From the IMG/VR virus record IMGVR_UViG_3300032213_001988, positions 62,001-126,000 of that record: 64,000 nucleotides of DNA; one strand, 5' to 3'. Origin of the DNA: a virus. This document shows, one piece after another, positions 19,365-27,662 of this stretch (position 1 is its first letter; each line of letters begins with the position of its first letter). The notes under the pieces are model-generated. The model saw only the letters and a list, made by a program, of their open reading frames with translations. It had not been told where the DNA came from and did no database searches. The translations under genes were made by a program, and so were the position numbers.

Positions 19365-21110
19365 TTACTGTGCTCCTTCTTCCGTTGCTGGAGGCGGTGC
19401 TCCATTGCCTTGTGGGCCAGTTGGCGTCTCTGTCTCCGCTGCTTCTGCTGCAATCTGCTGTGGTCCCTTAAGAAGTCGTTCAACCTCTGGCGGAATTGGT
19501 GCAAGTGATGTTGCCTGTGATGCAAGACGAGTTGCCTTCATAACGTCAGGAGCAACTGCTGCAAGCATTGCCTCTGTGAGCTCAGGTGTGATTGCACCCT
19601 TCTCTCTAAGCAGACGTAGTGCAACCTCCGTAGGAGTTGGACCGTCCTGTTCTGTAAATCCGTGTGATCTGCGCCATGCATCTCCAGAGATAACTCCCCG
19701 GTCAAATCCAGCATCTGCGTCGGCGGCGCGGTCATTACGCGTAGCCACCTGTGATGGGTCATACCATACGCAGATGCGTTCTACCTGTGCTGGGTCGAAC
19801 CCATTTGCAATCAGGTAAGGACGCAGATAAACAACTGTAATAGCGTCTGCAATCAGAAGCATTAACGGTTCGATATGTGCTTTGTATAGTGACTCATCAA
19901 TTTGAAGAGCATTGGAATACTTAACGTTTGCAAGACCTGTAACGATGTCCTTTGGAACATCAAGGCCTTGTAAAATTCTTTCTAGAACACGATCTGCGCG
20001 TTGTGCAAGTGCTGGGTCAAATGAACGCTCAAACTTGAATTGTTTAATCTTGTCGCCAAGTTCTGCTGGACCACGAATAATAAGTGGAACAACCGCAGAC
20101 GCTGAATCCTCATCACGAATAGGCGTTGTCATCGCATCCATAAGTTGATCCTCGAACTCGTCAGCCGCCTCCTCAGGAGTGTAGGCTTGATTCATTGAGT
20201 CATCATCATCATACGGATAATCAGGATCTGGTGAACCTGCAACAGAAAGTCCGTCCGGAAGATACAAGGCGCCAGCATTTAGACGTGAGCGCGCTGTAGC
20301 ACGGAACGTTCTGTTGAGGAGAAGTAGTTCTGAGCAAAGATCTAACAAGCCACGTAGGCTCGAGTCTGCTTCATCGGAGTAGCGTGGGTGCGCTCGCCAG
20401 ATGCGACCGATAAACGCATTGTTTGGAAGTATAATTTGACCAGGTTGTTTTTGTCCCGTGTAGGAACCTGTTTCACGTCGAGGAATAATTGTGTAGGCAC
20501 CCTTTTGGTCAATCTGAATCTCATCGACTGAACGGATATCCCATGTCTCAGGAAGACCTTGTCCTATGCGCTCTGGAATTTGAACAAGGTAGCACTCGCC
20601 AGCTACTGCAAGGTTGAGTGCTGCATCGCGAAGAAGACCAGCCTGACCGCCGTATGCTGAGTCAAGACGCACGATTGCGCGCTCTGCCGCTGAGGCAAGA
20701 CGCTCATCGATGAGAGGACTGTTTCGAACTGGAAGTGGAGGCTCTGCAGGATTGTCAATTACTGCTGCAAAGATACGAATACGAGATATTACCGAGCCAA
20801 CTAGACTGAAGGCGTATTTAATTTCACCAATTGCATCATAGTATTCCCACGCCTCAGACTGCCAGGCGTTTGATCCTGATGTTCTGCGGCTACGGAATTG
20901 CTCGGCCTCACCTTTGTCATTAAGACGAAGTTGAGATGCTGCTGCGGTAAGTCCACGAGGAGCTGAGTACGCAACTGGCGATGCAAAACCTGGAATGGTT
21001 GCTATCGAGCTAAGGGAAAGAGCAGGCGAGTTGATTGCACGACGAGTAGCTGCAGCCGACCTAGGGCGCTGTGATCTGTTGCCGCTTGAATCGCGACTAA
21101 ATACTGCCAC
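19365..21110 (-). CDS. portal protein
   Basis: This 581-aa protein matches actinophage portals in length and features: NPAEPPLPVRNSP, AVAGECYLVQIPE, RVLERILQGLDVPKDIVTGL with KYSNALQIDESLYKAHIEPL, and a C-terminal domain ending in a Pro/Gly tail. The portal forms the dodecameric ring at the capsid vertex through which DNA is packaged by the terminase. It lies downstream of the terminase and two small genes and abuts the ferritin gene. Confidence 0.9.
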   Translation of the reverse strand: MAVFSRDSSGNRSQRPRSAAATRRAINSPALSLSSIATIPGFASPVAYSAPRGLTAAASQLRLNDKGEAEQFRSRRTSGSNAWQSEAWEYYDAIGEIKYAFSLVGSVISRIRIFAAVIDNPAEPPLPVRNSPLIDERLASAAERAIVRLDSAYGGQAGLLRDAALNLAVAGECYLVQIPERIGQGLPETWDIRSVDEIQIDQKGAYTIIPRRETGSYTGQKQPGQIILPNNAFIGRIWRAHPRYSDEADSSLRGLLDLCSELLLLNRTFRATARSRLNAGALYLPDGLSVAGSPDPDYPYDDDDSMNQAYTPEEAADEFEDQLMDAMTTPIRDEDSASAVVPLIIRGPAELGDKIKQFKFERSFDPALAQRADRVLERILQGLDVPKDIVTGLANVKYSNALQIDESLYKAHIEPLMLLIADAITVVYLRPYLIANGFDPAQVERICVWYDPSQVATRNDRAADADAGFDRGVISGDAWRRSHGFTEQDGPTPTEVALRLLREKGAITPELTEAMLAAVAPDVMKATRLASQATSLAPIPPEVERLLKGPQQIAAEAAETETPTGPQGNGAPPPATEEGAQ

Positions 21111-21148
21111 TTATTACTCCTCGTCCTTGTTAACGGAACAGCTGGGCA

Positions 21149-21442
21149 TTACTTTTCCAGCCACGCGGTTATAACTCCTGCAGCTGCTGATAGCGCAAAA
21201 ACAGCGCAAACGGCAATCGTAGGTATAGGTACTATAATATAGGAAACTATAACTAGTGATGAGATCCAAAATGACACACACCAGTAACAGGTGAGTAGAT
21301 ACCCAATTCCTCCGTCGGCTGGCTTAAACTTCTTCCAGACCTTCTTACGGAACTTGTCAAGAACTGTGTCCTCGATGATAAGGCGGCTAGCGCGGTATAC
21401 TGCAAGTGCTAATATGATGAAATTACCAAAGGCGATTTCCAT
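21149..21442 (-). CDS. DUF1360 membrane protein
   Basis: This 97-aa product starts at the ATG at 21442 (MEIAFGNF), which has AAAGGAAT upstream; the longer frame overlaps the neighbouring gene. It contains RASRLIIEDTVLDKFR and GIGYLLTCYWCVSFWISSLV, the signature of DUF1360 membrane proteins of Gram-positive bacteria and phages. Two or three hydrophobic segments are visible. Function of the family is unknown. Confidence 0.75.
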   Translation of the reverse strand: MEIAFGNFIILALAVYRASRLIIEDTVLDKFRKKVWKKFKPADGGIGYLLTCYWCVSFWISSLVIVSYIIVPIPTIAVCAVFALSAAAGVITAWLEK

Positions 21443-21453
21443 TGTTATTCCTT

Positions 21454-21822
21454 TCATTCGGTTGGATCTTGGTCTGAGTACACGTGGCGATACGGATTCC
21501 ACGAGCGTAAACGTGAACCGCAACCGCAGTTCTCGTCCTTCTTATAGGCGAGCATCTTGCCCGTATCGGTGAGGATATATGAATCCTCGGTTTTAACATT
21601 TGACTTGTGATGTTCGGTGTACCGTTCACGGAAGATAATCATTGGCCCTTCGTTTCCGTCAACCGCGACCATTACTACCTCATCGGTCACAACGATACGA
21701 GCCTTTGTTACCTGATAGGCACCGACTGTAATTGGCGCGGAGTGTAGGTCCTGTAGCGTAGGAACTAGGTCTGGCTGAGCAACTCCAACGAAAGCAGGGA
21801 ATACATCGTGAACGATCTTCAT
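21454..21822 (-). CDS. conserved actinophage hypothetical protein
   Basis: This 122-aa protein has a beta-rich body and a C-terminal Cys-Gly motif (YKKDENCGCGSRLRSW NPY) that I recognise from small proteins near actinophage terminases. Its start overlaps the upstream HTH gene by four bases (ATGA), so they are co-translated. Function unknown; a role in packaging or head completion is only suggested by position. Confidence 0.6.
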   Translation of the reverse strand: MKIVHDVFPAFVGVAQPDLVPTLQDLHSAPITVGAYQVTKARIVVTDEVVMVAVDGNEGPMIIFRERYTEHHKSNVKTEDSYILTDTGKMLAYKKDENCGCGSRLRSWNPYRHVYSDQDPTE

Positions 21823-22331
21823 TTGCCCAACCTTCTTGCCATTGCGCGATATGTAACGCCTGCCGCCTCGGCAAGCTCGCGAACTGGAACGTTTGACTCA
21901 TAAAGACGAGTGCAGATAGCTGTAAGTTCTTCATTGGCTGCCGCCTGCGGAGAGAAGCCTGTCATCTTTGAACGGTAGCGACGAGCCAGCGGAGACAACT
22001 GCTCGATACGTGCGCGTTCTGCTTCACTTATTCCTGGAGAGACTGGGCGTCGTGATACGTAACCGCGAGGTCCTGTCTTAAGCTTAGGTAGAGGAACTGG
22101 TACATCAAGAGGAGAATGCTCGTGTTTACGGGCAACCCAAAACTTAACTGTAGAACGTCTACGCGGAGGGTTACACGCGTTACCGATACTTTGAAGAGGC
22201 CAACCTGCCTCGAACAACTGTCCTACGCGGGTGTAGAACTCCTTGTGAAATAGAGTAGAGAGAAGCTCAACCTCAGACGCTGGTAGTTCCTGCTTACGTG
22301 CGGGACGACGCTTCTCTTCCATAAGGTACAC
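21819..22331 (-). CDS. HTH DNA-binding protein downstream of terminase
   Basis: This 170-aa protein ends in a helix-turn-helix (VPVRELAEAAGVTYRAMARRL). The segment before it (LSPLARRYRSKMTG, NEELTAICTRLYESN) is related in pattern to HTH proteins at 23757-24347 and 54795-55277 in this window. The GTG start at 22331 or an ATG at 22322 is possible; neither has a good ribosome binding site. It may be a terminase accessory protein or a regulator; a 14-bp sequence shared with the promoter at 24.36 kb lies over its start. Confidence 0.6.
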   Translation of the reverse strand: MYLMEEKRRPARKQELPASEVELLSTLFHKEFYTRVGQLFEAGWPLQSIGNACNPPRRRSTVKFWVARKHEHSPLDVPVPLPKLKTGPRGYVSRRPVSPGISEAERARIEQLSPLARRYRSKMTGFSPQAAANEELTAICTRLYESNVPVRELAEAAGVTYRAMARRLGK

Positions 22332-22342
22332 GATAACATGTT
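22329..22342. repeat. 14-bp element CACGATAACATGTT, copy 1
   Basis: The 14-mer occurs here on the plus strand and in reverse at 24359-24372, so the two copies face each other across the terminase genes. Each lies at the start of an HTH gene. It contains the palindrome AACATGTT. A role as operator for an HTH protein is inferred. Confidence 0.5.
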
Positions 22343-22349
22343 GTGTACA

Positions 22350-23747
22350 CTAGCGAACTTTAAAAACGCCGCCGGTTCTATCACTTGGAATCTTGCGACC
22401 TGCCATCGAGCGTGCGGTGATCTTTCCACCAACGAAGCCAGCAGGAGGTTTAATGAGGAGCGCGGTTAATGCGTGTACCAATGCGTCAACGCGGTCTGGA
22501 GACTTACCTTCGCCAGGAATCCACGAGATCATCTGTGATTCAAGGTCTGCAAGATAGTTAACGTGATGAACACGGCCTTGCTCATACGCGAGCGTAATTG
22601 GCTCTGCACGTAAAGCCTTTCCATACTTGGAGTGAACCTCTAAAACCTTAATGCTTGGATCGATAGTGTTAATTGCGTTGCGAACAAGCGCACCGCCTTG
22701 GTTAACTTCCGCGACCACAGGGCAACCCCACTTGCGCGCCATTTGAACTACCTTGTTTGCCCACACGTCAGGAGATCCATGAACGGTTGCGTCTTCTAAT
22801 ACCCACGAGTTACGCTTATACAAATCGCGCTCGCCAGTTGACGCACAAACTACAATTCCACACTCGTCGCGAGGATTCTCTGCAACAGACGGGTCAACGG
22901 CAACAACGCGCAACGGTGTTCCCATTGGTAGTTGAGACTCACGATTACGGTCAATAAGATCTGGTGTCCAGAGCGCACCCTCTACGTCCGAGAGCATCTC
23001 TCCGTATAGTTCCTGCTGTGCTAGTCGAGTTCCTTCGTACACACCCTTGATGGCGTCTAGATAGGCAGTAGACAGGTTTCCCTGGTTATCCATAGTTGAA
23101 CCACGGGTAATGATAACCTTTCCAGTTTTTTCAGCCTCAGCCATTAGTTGATAAAGAAGAGGAACTCTCTTTGGAGTTGTGGTAACAACGATCTTAGGAT
23201 TAGATCCAAGACGGGTACCAACGCGTAAGTTATCAAACGCTGTCATACCTGCTGCGTCAGGAGTTTGACGCCAGGCAGCAACCTCGTCACCCCAGGCGTG
23301 CGTAAATTGTGGACCACGAAGTGAATCCGGCTCATCTGCGGTGAAGCAAGTAGCCGTGTTTCCATTTGGCCAAGTTAATCGTCTCTTTGACGGTTCATAC
23401 AGCGGGCGCTCGCTTGGAGGCGTCACGTTGATGATTCCAGATTCACCTTCTACAATAACGTCACGAACGTCCGCGGCAGTACGAGCAACAAGCGCAAAAC
23501 GTATTTGCCCCTTGTTCGTATACTTTGCTTCTTCTCTTATCCACTCTGCGGCGGTGCGAGTCTTTCCAGCACCGCGACCTGCAAGATAAAGCCAGATGTT
23601 CCAGTCATCGCCTTCAGGGCGCTGCTGCTCGGGACGACCCCAAAACGACCAGTCCCACTGTAAGCGCTCAGGATCAAATCCTTGAAGCGCTATAGCCTTT
23701 TGCTCGGGAGATAGTTTGGCGATTCTTTCTGCCATTGACTCTGCCAT
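22350..23747 (-). CDS. terL: terminase large subunit
   Basis: This 465-aa protein has an N-terminal ATPase with Walker A LAGRGAGKTRT near residue 57 and a Walker B-like segment THAWGDEVAAW. The C-terminal nuclease shows VVAVDPSVAENP, VVAEVNQGGAL and SPDRVDALVHALTAL, with the acidic residues expected of RNase H-like terminase nucleases. It pumps DNA through the portal and cuts concatemers. AAGGTAG precedes the ATG. The HTH gene upstream is the likely small subunit. Confidence 0.95.
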   Translation of the reverse strand: MAESMAERIAKLSPEQKAIALQGFDPERLQWDWSFWGRPEQQRPEGDDWNIWLYLAGRGAGKTRTAAEWIREEAKYTNKGQIRFALVARTAADVRDVIVEGESGIINVTPPSERPLYEPSKRRLTWPNGNTATCFTADEPDSLRGPQFTHAWGDEVAAWRQTPDAAGMTAFDNLRVGTRLGSNPKIVVTTTPKRVPLLYQLMAEAEKTGKVIITRGSTMDNQGNLSTAYLDAIKGVYEGTRLAQQELYGEMLSDVEGALWTPDLIDRNRESQLPMGTPLRVVAVDPSVAENPRDECGIVVCASTGERDLYKRNSWVLEDATVHGSPDVWANKVVQMARKWGCPVVAEVNQGGALVRNAINTIDPSIKVLEVHSKYGKALRAEPITLAYEQGRVHHVNYLADLESQMISWIPGEGKSPDRVDALVHALTALLIKPPAGFVGGKITARSMAGRKIPSDRTGGVFKVR

Positions 23748-23756
23748 GTTACTACC

Positions 23757-24347
23757 TTATTCTGTAGGACGAAGGTTGATGCGATTTTCTTCTAGGATTG
23801 GAGTGTACGCCTTTGACGCACCTGAAACGGGAGCCTTATATCCGTAACGTGCAAGACGAAAACGAAGAGCGCCGTGCGTGACGCCAAGACGCTTTGCAAG
23901 ACGATACAGAGTCACACCCTCAACGGTGTGGGCATAGTTAATCAACCACGTATATTCCTCAGCCTCCTTGCGGTAAGCCTTTCCATATGAACGTACCTGT
24001 TGCGCATACGGTTGAAGCTCAAGTAGGCGCTTTAGCGTCTCCTCGGATGGTTCAACAAACTGCGGTGAAGATTTCTCAATGATCTTTGGCGGCTCAGGGA
24101 TTGGATACCCATTTGCGGCGACACGAATTGCCTCACTCATTGGAACGGCAACAGCAATCTGACGAATACGCTCACGGGTGACCCCAACTGCAATACCAAT
24201 TGAGTCGAGTGTCCAACCGCGCTCGCGAAGTGCCTTTATGTAGGCGTTGCGCTCAAGCTCGTTACTCGTGGTACGAGCGGAGAGCGAGGTGAAGGTGTCA
24301 AGTACCTCCTGTGGAAGAACGTGACCTTGCTTAGTATGTTTTGTCAT
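23757..24347 (-). CDS. HTH protein, probable terminase small subunit or regulator
   Basis: This 196-aa protein contains two HTH-like segments: RGWTLDSIGIAVGVTRERIRQ (sigma-70 region-4-like) near residue 50 and GVTLYRLAKRLGVTHGALRF near residue 150. It sits directly upstream of the large terminase, the normal place for the small subunit, but the tandem HTH also suits a transcription regulator. The ATG is exactly at the predicted transcription start, so the message is leaderless. Confidence 0.6.
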   Translation of the reverse strand: MTKHTKQGHVLPQEVLDTFTSLSARTTSNELERNAYIKALRERGWTLDSIGIAVGVTRERIRQIAVAVPMSEAIRVAANGYPIPEPPKIIEKSSPQFVEPSEETLKRLLELQPYAQQVRSYGKAYRKEAEEYTWLINYAHTVEGVTLYRLAKRLGVTHGALRFRLARYGYKAPVSGASKAYTPILEENRINLRPTE

Positions 24348-24372
24348 GTGTATATTATAACATGTTATCGTG
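24345..24372 (-). promoter_or_regulatory. leaderless promoter of virion module with palindromic operator
   Basis: TATAAT at 24359-24354 (minus strand) is followed by six bases and then ATG, so transcription should begin at or next to the start codon. The 12-bp palindrome ATAACATGTTAT (24357-24368) overlaps the -10 box, and with the 14-mer repeat forms a likely operator. This is the only clear promoter ahead of the leftward virion genes. Confidence 0.65.
24359..24372. repeat. 14-bp element CACGATAACATGTT, copy 2 (inverted)
   Basis: Exact reverse complement of the copy at 22329-22342. Here it overlaps the -10 region of the HTH gene promoter. Confidence 0.5.
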
Positions 24373-24889
24373 CGCTCTAGAACCAGGGCGGAATACTTGT
24401 GTACTGACGAGTAATAAATAGTACGTTAAGGCTAATTGCCTTGGGCGTGAGAGACCGAGGTTGTTTACTCGGGAGTAACTTAGAAGTGTCTCCAACAATT
24501 TTTTTATAAAAAGATTTTTCTACTGAGAAGTAGAAAAAACAACAGCAGGCACCTGCCTATGCCTGTCCTTCATAAGTTTTTGTAGCAAAAAGGCTGTAAA
24601 GTGACATAGATAAATAATGTGTAGATATGCCTGTCTATGCTGTCTATAAGTAGTTTAGATTTATTTTTATAGTTGTAGTGTCTATGTCTTGTGTGTAGAC
24701 AGACAGAGCTAGCGAGCTAGAGGCTAGCAGCTAGCAGACAGAACATCTGAGTGGAACTTAGATTACTTACGAGTAATGAGCAGACCTGCCAGCCTTCGTG
24801 TTGCGAGCTAGCCTACAGGCTAGGCGTCTATAGTTATAGAAATAGAAAGAGACCTGACATATAGCCAGGCCTCTTACTATTATTAACTG
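24373..24889. other. 517-bp structured non-coding region beside terminase
   Basis: No frame here looks coding. It is rich in GCTAGC-type words and small hairpins, such as ATTACTtacgAGTAAT near 24762, CTAGCCtacaGGCTAG near 24809, and an interval bounded by GAGAC and GTCTC near 24450-24490. T-runs at 24500-24520 may end plus-strand transcripts. Its place next to the terminase genes suggests a cos or pac site, an origin or an untranslated RNA; which cannot be told from sequence. Confidence 0.45.
24843..24883 (-). terminator. terminator after PG-binding gene
   Basis: On the minus strand AAGAGGCCTG pairs with CAGGTCTCTT (one wobble) around GCTATATGT, and is followed by TCTATTTC. It closes the leftward cell-wall gene unit starting near 26 kb. 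Confidence 0.75.
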
Positions 24890-25411
24890 TTATTCTGGGA
24901 CGACGACCATTACGTTTGGGTCGCCCTTGAAGATGCGCTTAAAGGTTTCAGCGTCCATGACGCCTGTTGCCTCAAGGTTGTTATCTCCTTGGTATTGCCT
25001 TACGGATTCCTTGGTTAGGTCACCGTACCAGCCATCAAGATCTGCTGAGGCATCGCCGTATCCTAGCTCCGCAAGGCGGCGCTGTAGATGATGTACGGTT
25101 AGTGACTTACGTGCATACATGTTCTTGTATACACACTGGGCAAGGAGTACCTCGTCCTTATCACCAAGGCCTACCACGTGGGCAGCCTCCGTATCCTCAA
25201 CCCGCTCCTTTGCCTTAGCCTTTGGGGCTGGTGCTGGTTCAGGTTTAGGTTCAGGTGTTGGCTCAGGCTCGATAGCCTCAACCTCTACCACAGGTTCTTC
25301 AGAGGTAAACGTTGCTGAGTTAAACTCGTACAGCGGCTCCTCTGTAGCCTTAGGCTCGTCCATAGGGACACCAGCCGCATAGGACTGGTAGTTATCTTCG
25401 TTTTCGCTCAT
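24890..25411 (-). CDS. peptidoglycan-binding domain protein
   Basis: This 173-aa protein has an acidic, Pro-rich N-terminus (EPEPTPEPKPEPAPAPKAK near 50-68) and a C-terminal PG_binding_1-like domain: HHLQRRLAELGYG, DLDGWYGDLTKESVRQYQ and TGVMDAETFKRIF. It probably anchors a partner to the cell wall. It is read right after the transglycosylase-like gene, so the two may act together in wall penetration or lysis. Confidence 0.75.
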   Translation of the reverse strand: MSENEDNYQSYAAGVPMDEPKATEEPLYEFNSATFTSEEPVVEVEAIEPEPTPEPKPEPAPAPKAKAKERVEDTEAAHVVGLGDKDEVLLAQCVYKNMYARKSLTVHHLQRRLAELGYGDASADLDGWYGDLTKESVRQYQGDNNLEATGVMDAETFKRIFKGDPNVMVVVPE

Positions 25412-25426
25412 AGGTTAAATATATCC

Positions 25427-26050
25427 TTACTCTGGTAAAGTGACCTTAACGACACCAGGGTATTCGTTAAGCCTCTTTAATGTAGACATACCCGCACCTG
25501 AACGATATGCGTTAGGACCTATGCCCCAAGAGCCAAAGTCCTTACCTCCGCCTGTCATCAGGTACATGACCTGTACATTAAGTACTGGGTCAAATAACTG
25601 CTCATTGGAAGTAAGCCCGAACTTCTTGCGACGTTCTGGTCCTAAATCGTAGATCATGTTGATTTGGTATATGCCGTATGAGCTGTCACCAGTTCTTGTA
25701 CTCTTGTTAAGAGCTAGCGGACGGGCGTTTGATTCCCGCATTGCTATACCCCAGGCAATCCGATGTGCATCGCCTTCAAAGCCCACAGCTGAAAGAAGCT
25801 CTGAGAGTTGGCCACCGGATAGAGGTATCTTGCTGTTCCGGTAGGAAGCAAATACCTCAGCTGAAGTACGAACTGATGCTGAAACTTCAGGTATGACCTT
25901 TGGTTCCAGCTTGCTATTTAGTTGTTCTGACTCGCTGGCGACTGCCTTTGAGTCAGCATTGAATTGCGACGACGCAGTCATTGCGACTGCAATCAGTGTC
26001 ACCGCGTAAGCTACTGACGTCACTGCTAATTTCATCTTCGAAACTCGCAT
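25427..26050 (-). CDS. secreted lytic transglycosylase-like protein
   Basis: This 207-aa protein starts after GGAGG. Residues about 7-27 form a signal or anchor segment (VTSVAYAVTLIAVAMTAS). The C-terminal domain has the SLT/lysozyme-like core IAWGIAMRESNARP (catalytic Glu) and DSSYGIYQINMIYD, then a helical tail. It should cleave peptidoglycan outside the membrane. Expression with a PG-binding protein supports a role in the cell wall. Confidence 0.75.
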   Translation of the reverse strand: MRVSKMKLAVTSVAYAVTLIAVAMTASSQFNADSKAVASESEQLNSKLEPKVIPEVSASVRTSAEVFASYRNSKIPLSGGQLSELLSAVGFEGDAHRIAWGIAMRESNARPLALNKSTRTGDSSYGIYQINMIYDLGPERRKKFGLTSNEQLFDPVLNVQVMYLMTGGGKDFGSWGIGPNAYRSGAGMSTLKRLNEYPGVVKVTLPE

Positions 26051-26085
26051 GCTAGTTAGCCTCCTTTGTTAGGGGACAGGGACAA

Positions 26086-26103
26086 CCAAGCCCGCAGGCT
26101 TGG
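26086..26103 (-). terminator. hairpin terminator
   Basis: CCAAGCCtgcGGGCTTGG on the minus strand, followed by TTGTCCC, lies between the 123-aa gene and the transglycosylase gene. Confidence 0.6.
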
Positions 26104-26118
26104 CGGAATGCGCTAGAG

Positions 26119-26490
26119 TTAGTTAAACCCCAACGACGATTCATATTCGCGAAGTCTTGAACGAGCTTCCTCGTCCTCAACTTCATGCATCGTCGACCAC
26201 ACGCTTCCCAACGTGTAGGCGTATTCCTTTCCTCGGGTAATGGCAACTTGGTTTTTGAAGTTGCTATATCCAAGGAAATCTATTGAGTCATTCATCCAGC
26301 TTTTGACGTCTTCCTTACTCGCCACAAGGCGGTATGGGTAGTCGGCATCTGGCGTTGACTTGATCTCGATGCTCAGCATTGTAGCTAGCGGCTCGAGTGA
26401 TTCACGGTCACGTGCACGGACCATAAGGTACTCAGGGTTTTCGCGATGCTGAACAGCAGACACGAATCCAGTCTCAGTAAATATCCACAT
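26119..26490 (-). CDS. conserved hypothetical protein (MWIFTETGFVSAVQH type)
   Basis: This 123-aa protein begins MWIFTETGFVSAVQH and contains YLMVRARDRESLEPL, a pattern I recall from many actinobacterial and actinophage proteins of unknown function. It has a mixed alpha/beta make-up with YPYRLVASKEDV in the middle. ATG follows GACGAAAGGACG. It stands alone between two hairpins. Confidence 0.65.
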   Translation of the reverse strand: MWIFTETGFVSAVQHRENPEYLMVRARDRESLEPLATMLSIEIKSTPDADYPYRLVASKEDVKSWMNDSIDFLGYSNFKNQVAITRGKEYAYTLGSVWSTMHEVEDEEARSRLREYESSLGFN

Positions 26491-26512
26491 CAGTATTACG
26501 TCCTTTCGTCAT

Positions 26513-26530
26513 GCGTCCAATAATAACATC
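26513..26530 (-). promoter_or_regulatory. variant extended -10 promoter
   Basis: CTGATGTTATTATTGGAC on the minus strand has TG one base before TATTAT (26525-26520), resembling the repeated TGATATAAT promoters further right. The leader contains ACGAAAGGA before the ATG at 26490. Confidence 0.5.
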
Positions 26531-26545
26531 AGACGCTGTTTTTTG

Positions 26546-26582
26546 GAAACAAAAAGGGACAGAAATAGAACCTTTTTGTTTC
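26546..26582 (-). terminator. 12-bp hairpin between units
   Basis: GAAACAAAAAGG (26546-26557) pairs perfectly with CCTTTTTGTTTC (26571-26582) around 13 bases. A T-run on the plus strand (26539-26544) makes it a better terminator for that strand, but its place after the gene ending at 26607 suggests use on the minus strand. Confidence 0.55.
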
Positions 26583-26606
26583 ATGTTTGTTTACGAACTA
26601 GACGCC

Positions 26607-26804
26607 TTAGGCGATGTCTAGTTCTACTCCTTCGGGTAGTTGATCCATTGCCTCAGCCTCAACCTGGTATCCCTCCTCAAAGGAATACATGTGTTTGACC
26701 TTGCGCATCTTGTCACCCGCAACGTAGAGTGTCATGTAAGTAGAGCCATCACTGTTATTGACGCTCAGCTTATAGTACTTTGCTACATCTTCCATAGGTG
26801 CCAT
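26607..26804 (-). CDS. small protein, unknown
   Basis: This 65-aa protein (MAPMEDVAKYYKLSV) starts at the ATG at 26804, after GGAAGGTAGG at the end of the preceding gene. The N-terminal half looks beta-rich (YMTLYVAGDKMRKVKHMYSF) and the end is acidic. Not recognised; coupled to the DUF6011-like gene. Confidence 0.6.
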   Translation of the reverse strand: MAPMEDVAKYYKLSVNNSDGSTYMTLYVAGDKMRKVKHMYSFEEGYQVEAEAMDQLPEGVELDIA

Positions 26805-26812
26805 AGTATCGC

Positions 26813-27394
26813 CTACCTTCCGAACTTCTTGCGGCATTCAGGCCCAAGCTGAAGATCCCTTGAAACTGGATCTGTTAGCTCGGCTCCACAGCTACCACAG
26901 CAGCTGTAGTGTTGCCCAAAGATCTTTGCGTACTTGTATGGGTCCTGGCTGATTACGTTCATAATCGTGATTGAGTCCTGTGAAGGCACACGGTGACGCG
27001 TAAATCCACCTACTGAGCCAGTTAGTCGGCGCATGTATAGGTTACCCATATATTCCTTAACCTCGATGAAAAGGAGGTCACCAGTTAATGGAGTGCCCTC
27101 AAGAGAGATGTCCAGCTCACCCGCAGGTATCGCATACTTAGATTTAGGCGCCTTCAAAAGTGCTTCCTGAAGAAGTGATTTGGTAGCTCCTGGAACCTTT
27201 GTAGCTTTCTGAGGCAGACGGAGAAGAAGATCAATCGTGCTGGAAGCTTGCTTCTTAGTCAGCGTTGGAAGCATCGAGCGGAAGCTAGAAACTTGAATCG
27301 CATCGAGCTCACGCTCGGTAAGTAGTGAATCAATGAAGGCTACCTGCTTTTCGCTAGCGGCATCCTTCACGATTGGAAGAGTCATTTGAGTCAT
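26813..27394 (-). CDS. DUF6011-like zinc protein
   Basis: This 193-aa protein ends with YSCCGSCGAELTDPVSRDL and LGPECRKKFGR, the zinc-binding C-terminus of DUF6011-type proteins. The helical N-terminal half (SEKQVAFIDSLLTERELDA) is like a region found in phage proteins of this kind. It probably binds nucleic acid or protein through the zinc site. Four bases overlap with the gene upstream. Confidence 0.7.
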   Translation of the reverse strand: MTQMTLPIVKDAASEKQVAFIDSLLTERELDAIQVSSFRSMLPTLTKKQASSTIDLLLRLPQKATKVPGATKSLLQEALLKAPKSKYAIPAGELDISLEGTPLTGDLLFIEVKEYMGNLYMRRLTGSVGGFTRHRVPSQDSITIMNVISQDPYKYAKIFGQHYSCCGSCGAELTDPVSRDLQLGPECRKKFGR

Positions 27395-27591
27395 CGCGCG
27401 TCTCTTTTCTGTTTAGCTTCTTTGTACTTTACGTCTGACCACTCAGCGAAGTCATCAATAAGCTTTGAGAAGCGAGCCTTGAACTCTGGGCTAAAGAACC
27501 CAACGTCCTTCTTAGCTTTACGGCGTGCTTTCTTTGTCATCTTAACTCCTGCGTAAAGTATCGGGCTGTCTGGTACTAATCCGTGGAACAT
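27391..27591 (-). CDS. small basic protein
   Basis: A 66-aa protein begins at the ATG at 27591 after AAAGGAG. An internal ATG at 27540 (MTKKARRKAKKDVGF) also has CAGGAG ahead, so the first 17 residues could be a leader or a separate short start. The body is Lys/Arg-rich and helical. Not recognised. It is the first gene after the promoter at 27.62 kb. Confidence 0.55.
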   Translation of the reverse strand: MFHGLVPDSPILYAGVKMTKKARRKAKKDVGFFSPEFKARFSKLIDDFAEWSDVKYKEAKQKRDAR

Positions 27592-27620
27592 GTTGGGCTC
27601 CTTTCCTGGGGTCCTCTTGA

Positions 27621-27642
27621 TAGGTTAATTATATCAGGTAGG
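27621..27642 (-). promoter_or_regulatory. extended -10 promoter, cassette series copy 1
   Basis: CTACCTGATATAATT on the minus strand, -10 at 27633-27628. First copy of the repeated promoter; it drives the gene starting at 27591 and the two genes behind it. Confidence 0.75.
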
Positions 27643-27662
27643 GCCAGGAAAGGAGCGAGAGG

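Noticed and set aside
24700-24830. GCTAGC-rich repeats near 24.7 kb taken as CRISPR-like array
   Set aside because: Units are short, imperfect and without spacers of constant length; they look like small hairpins.
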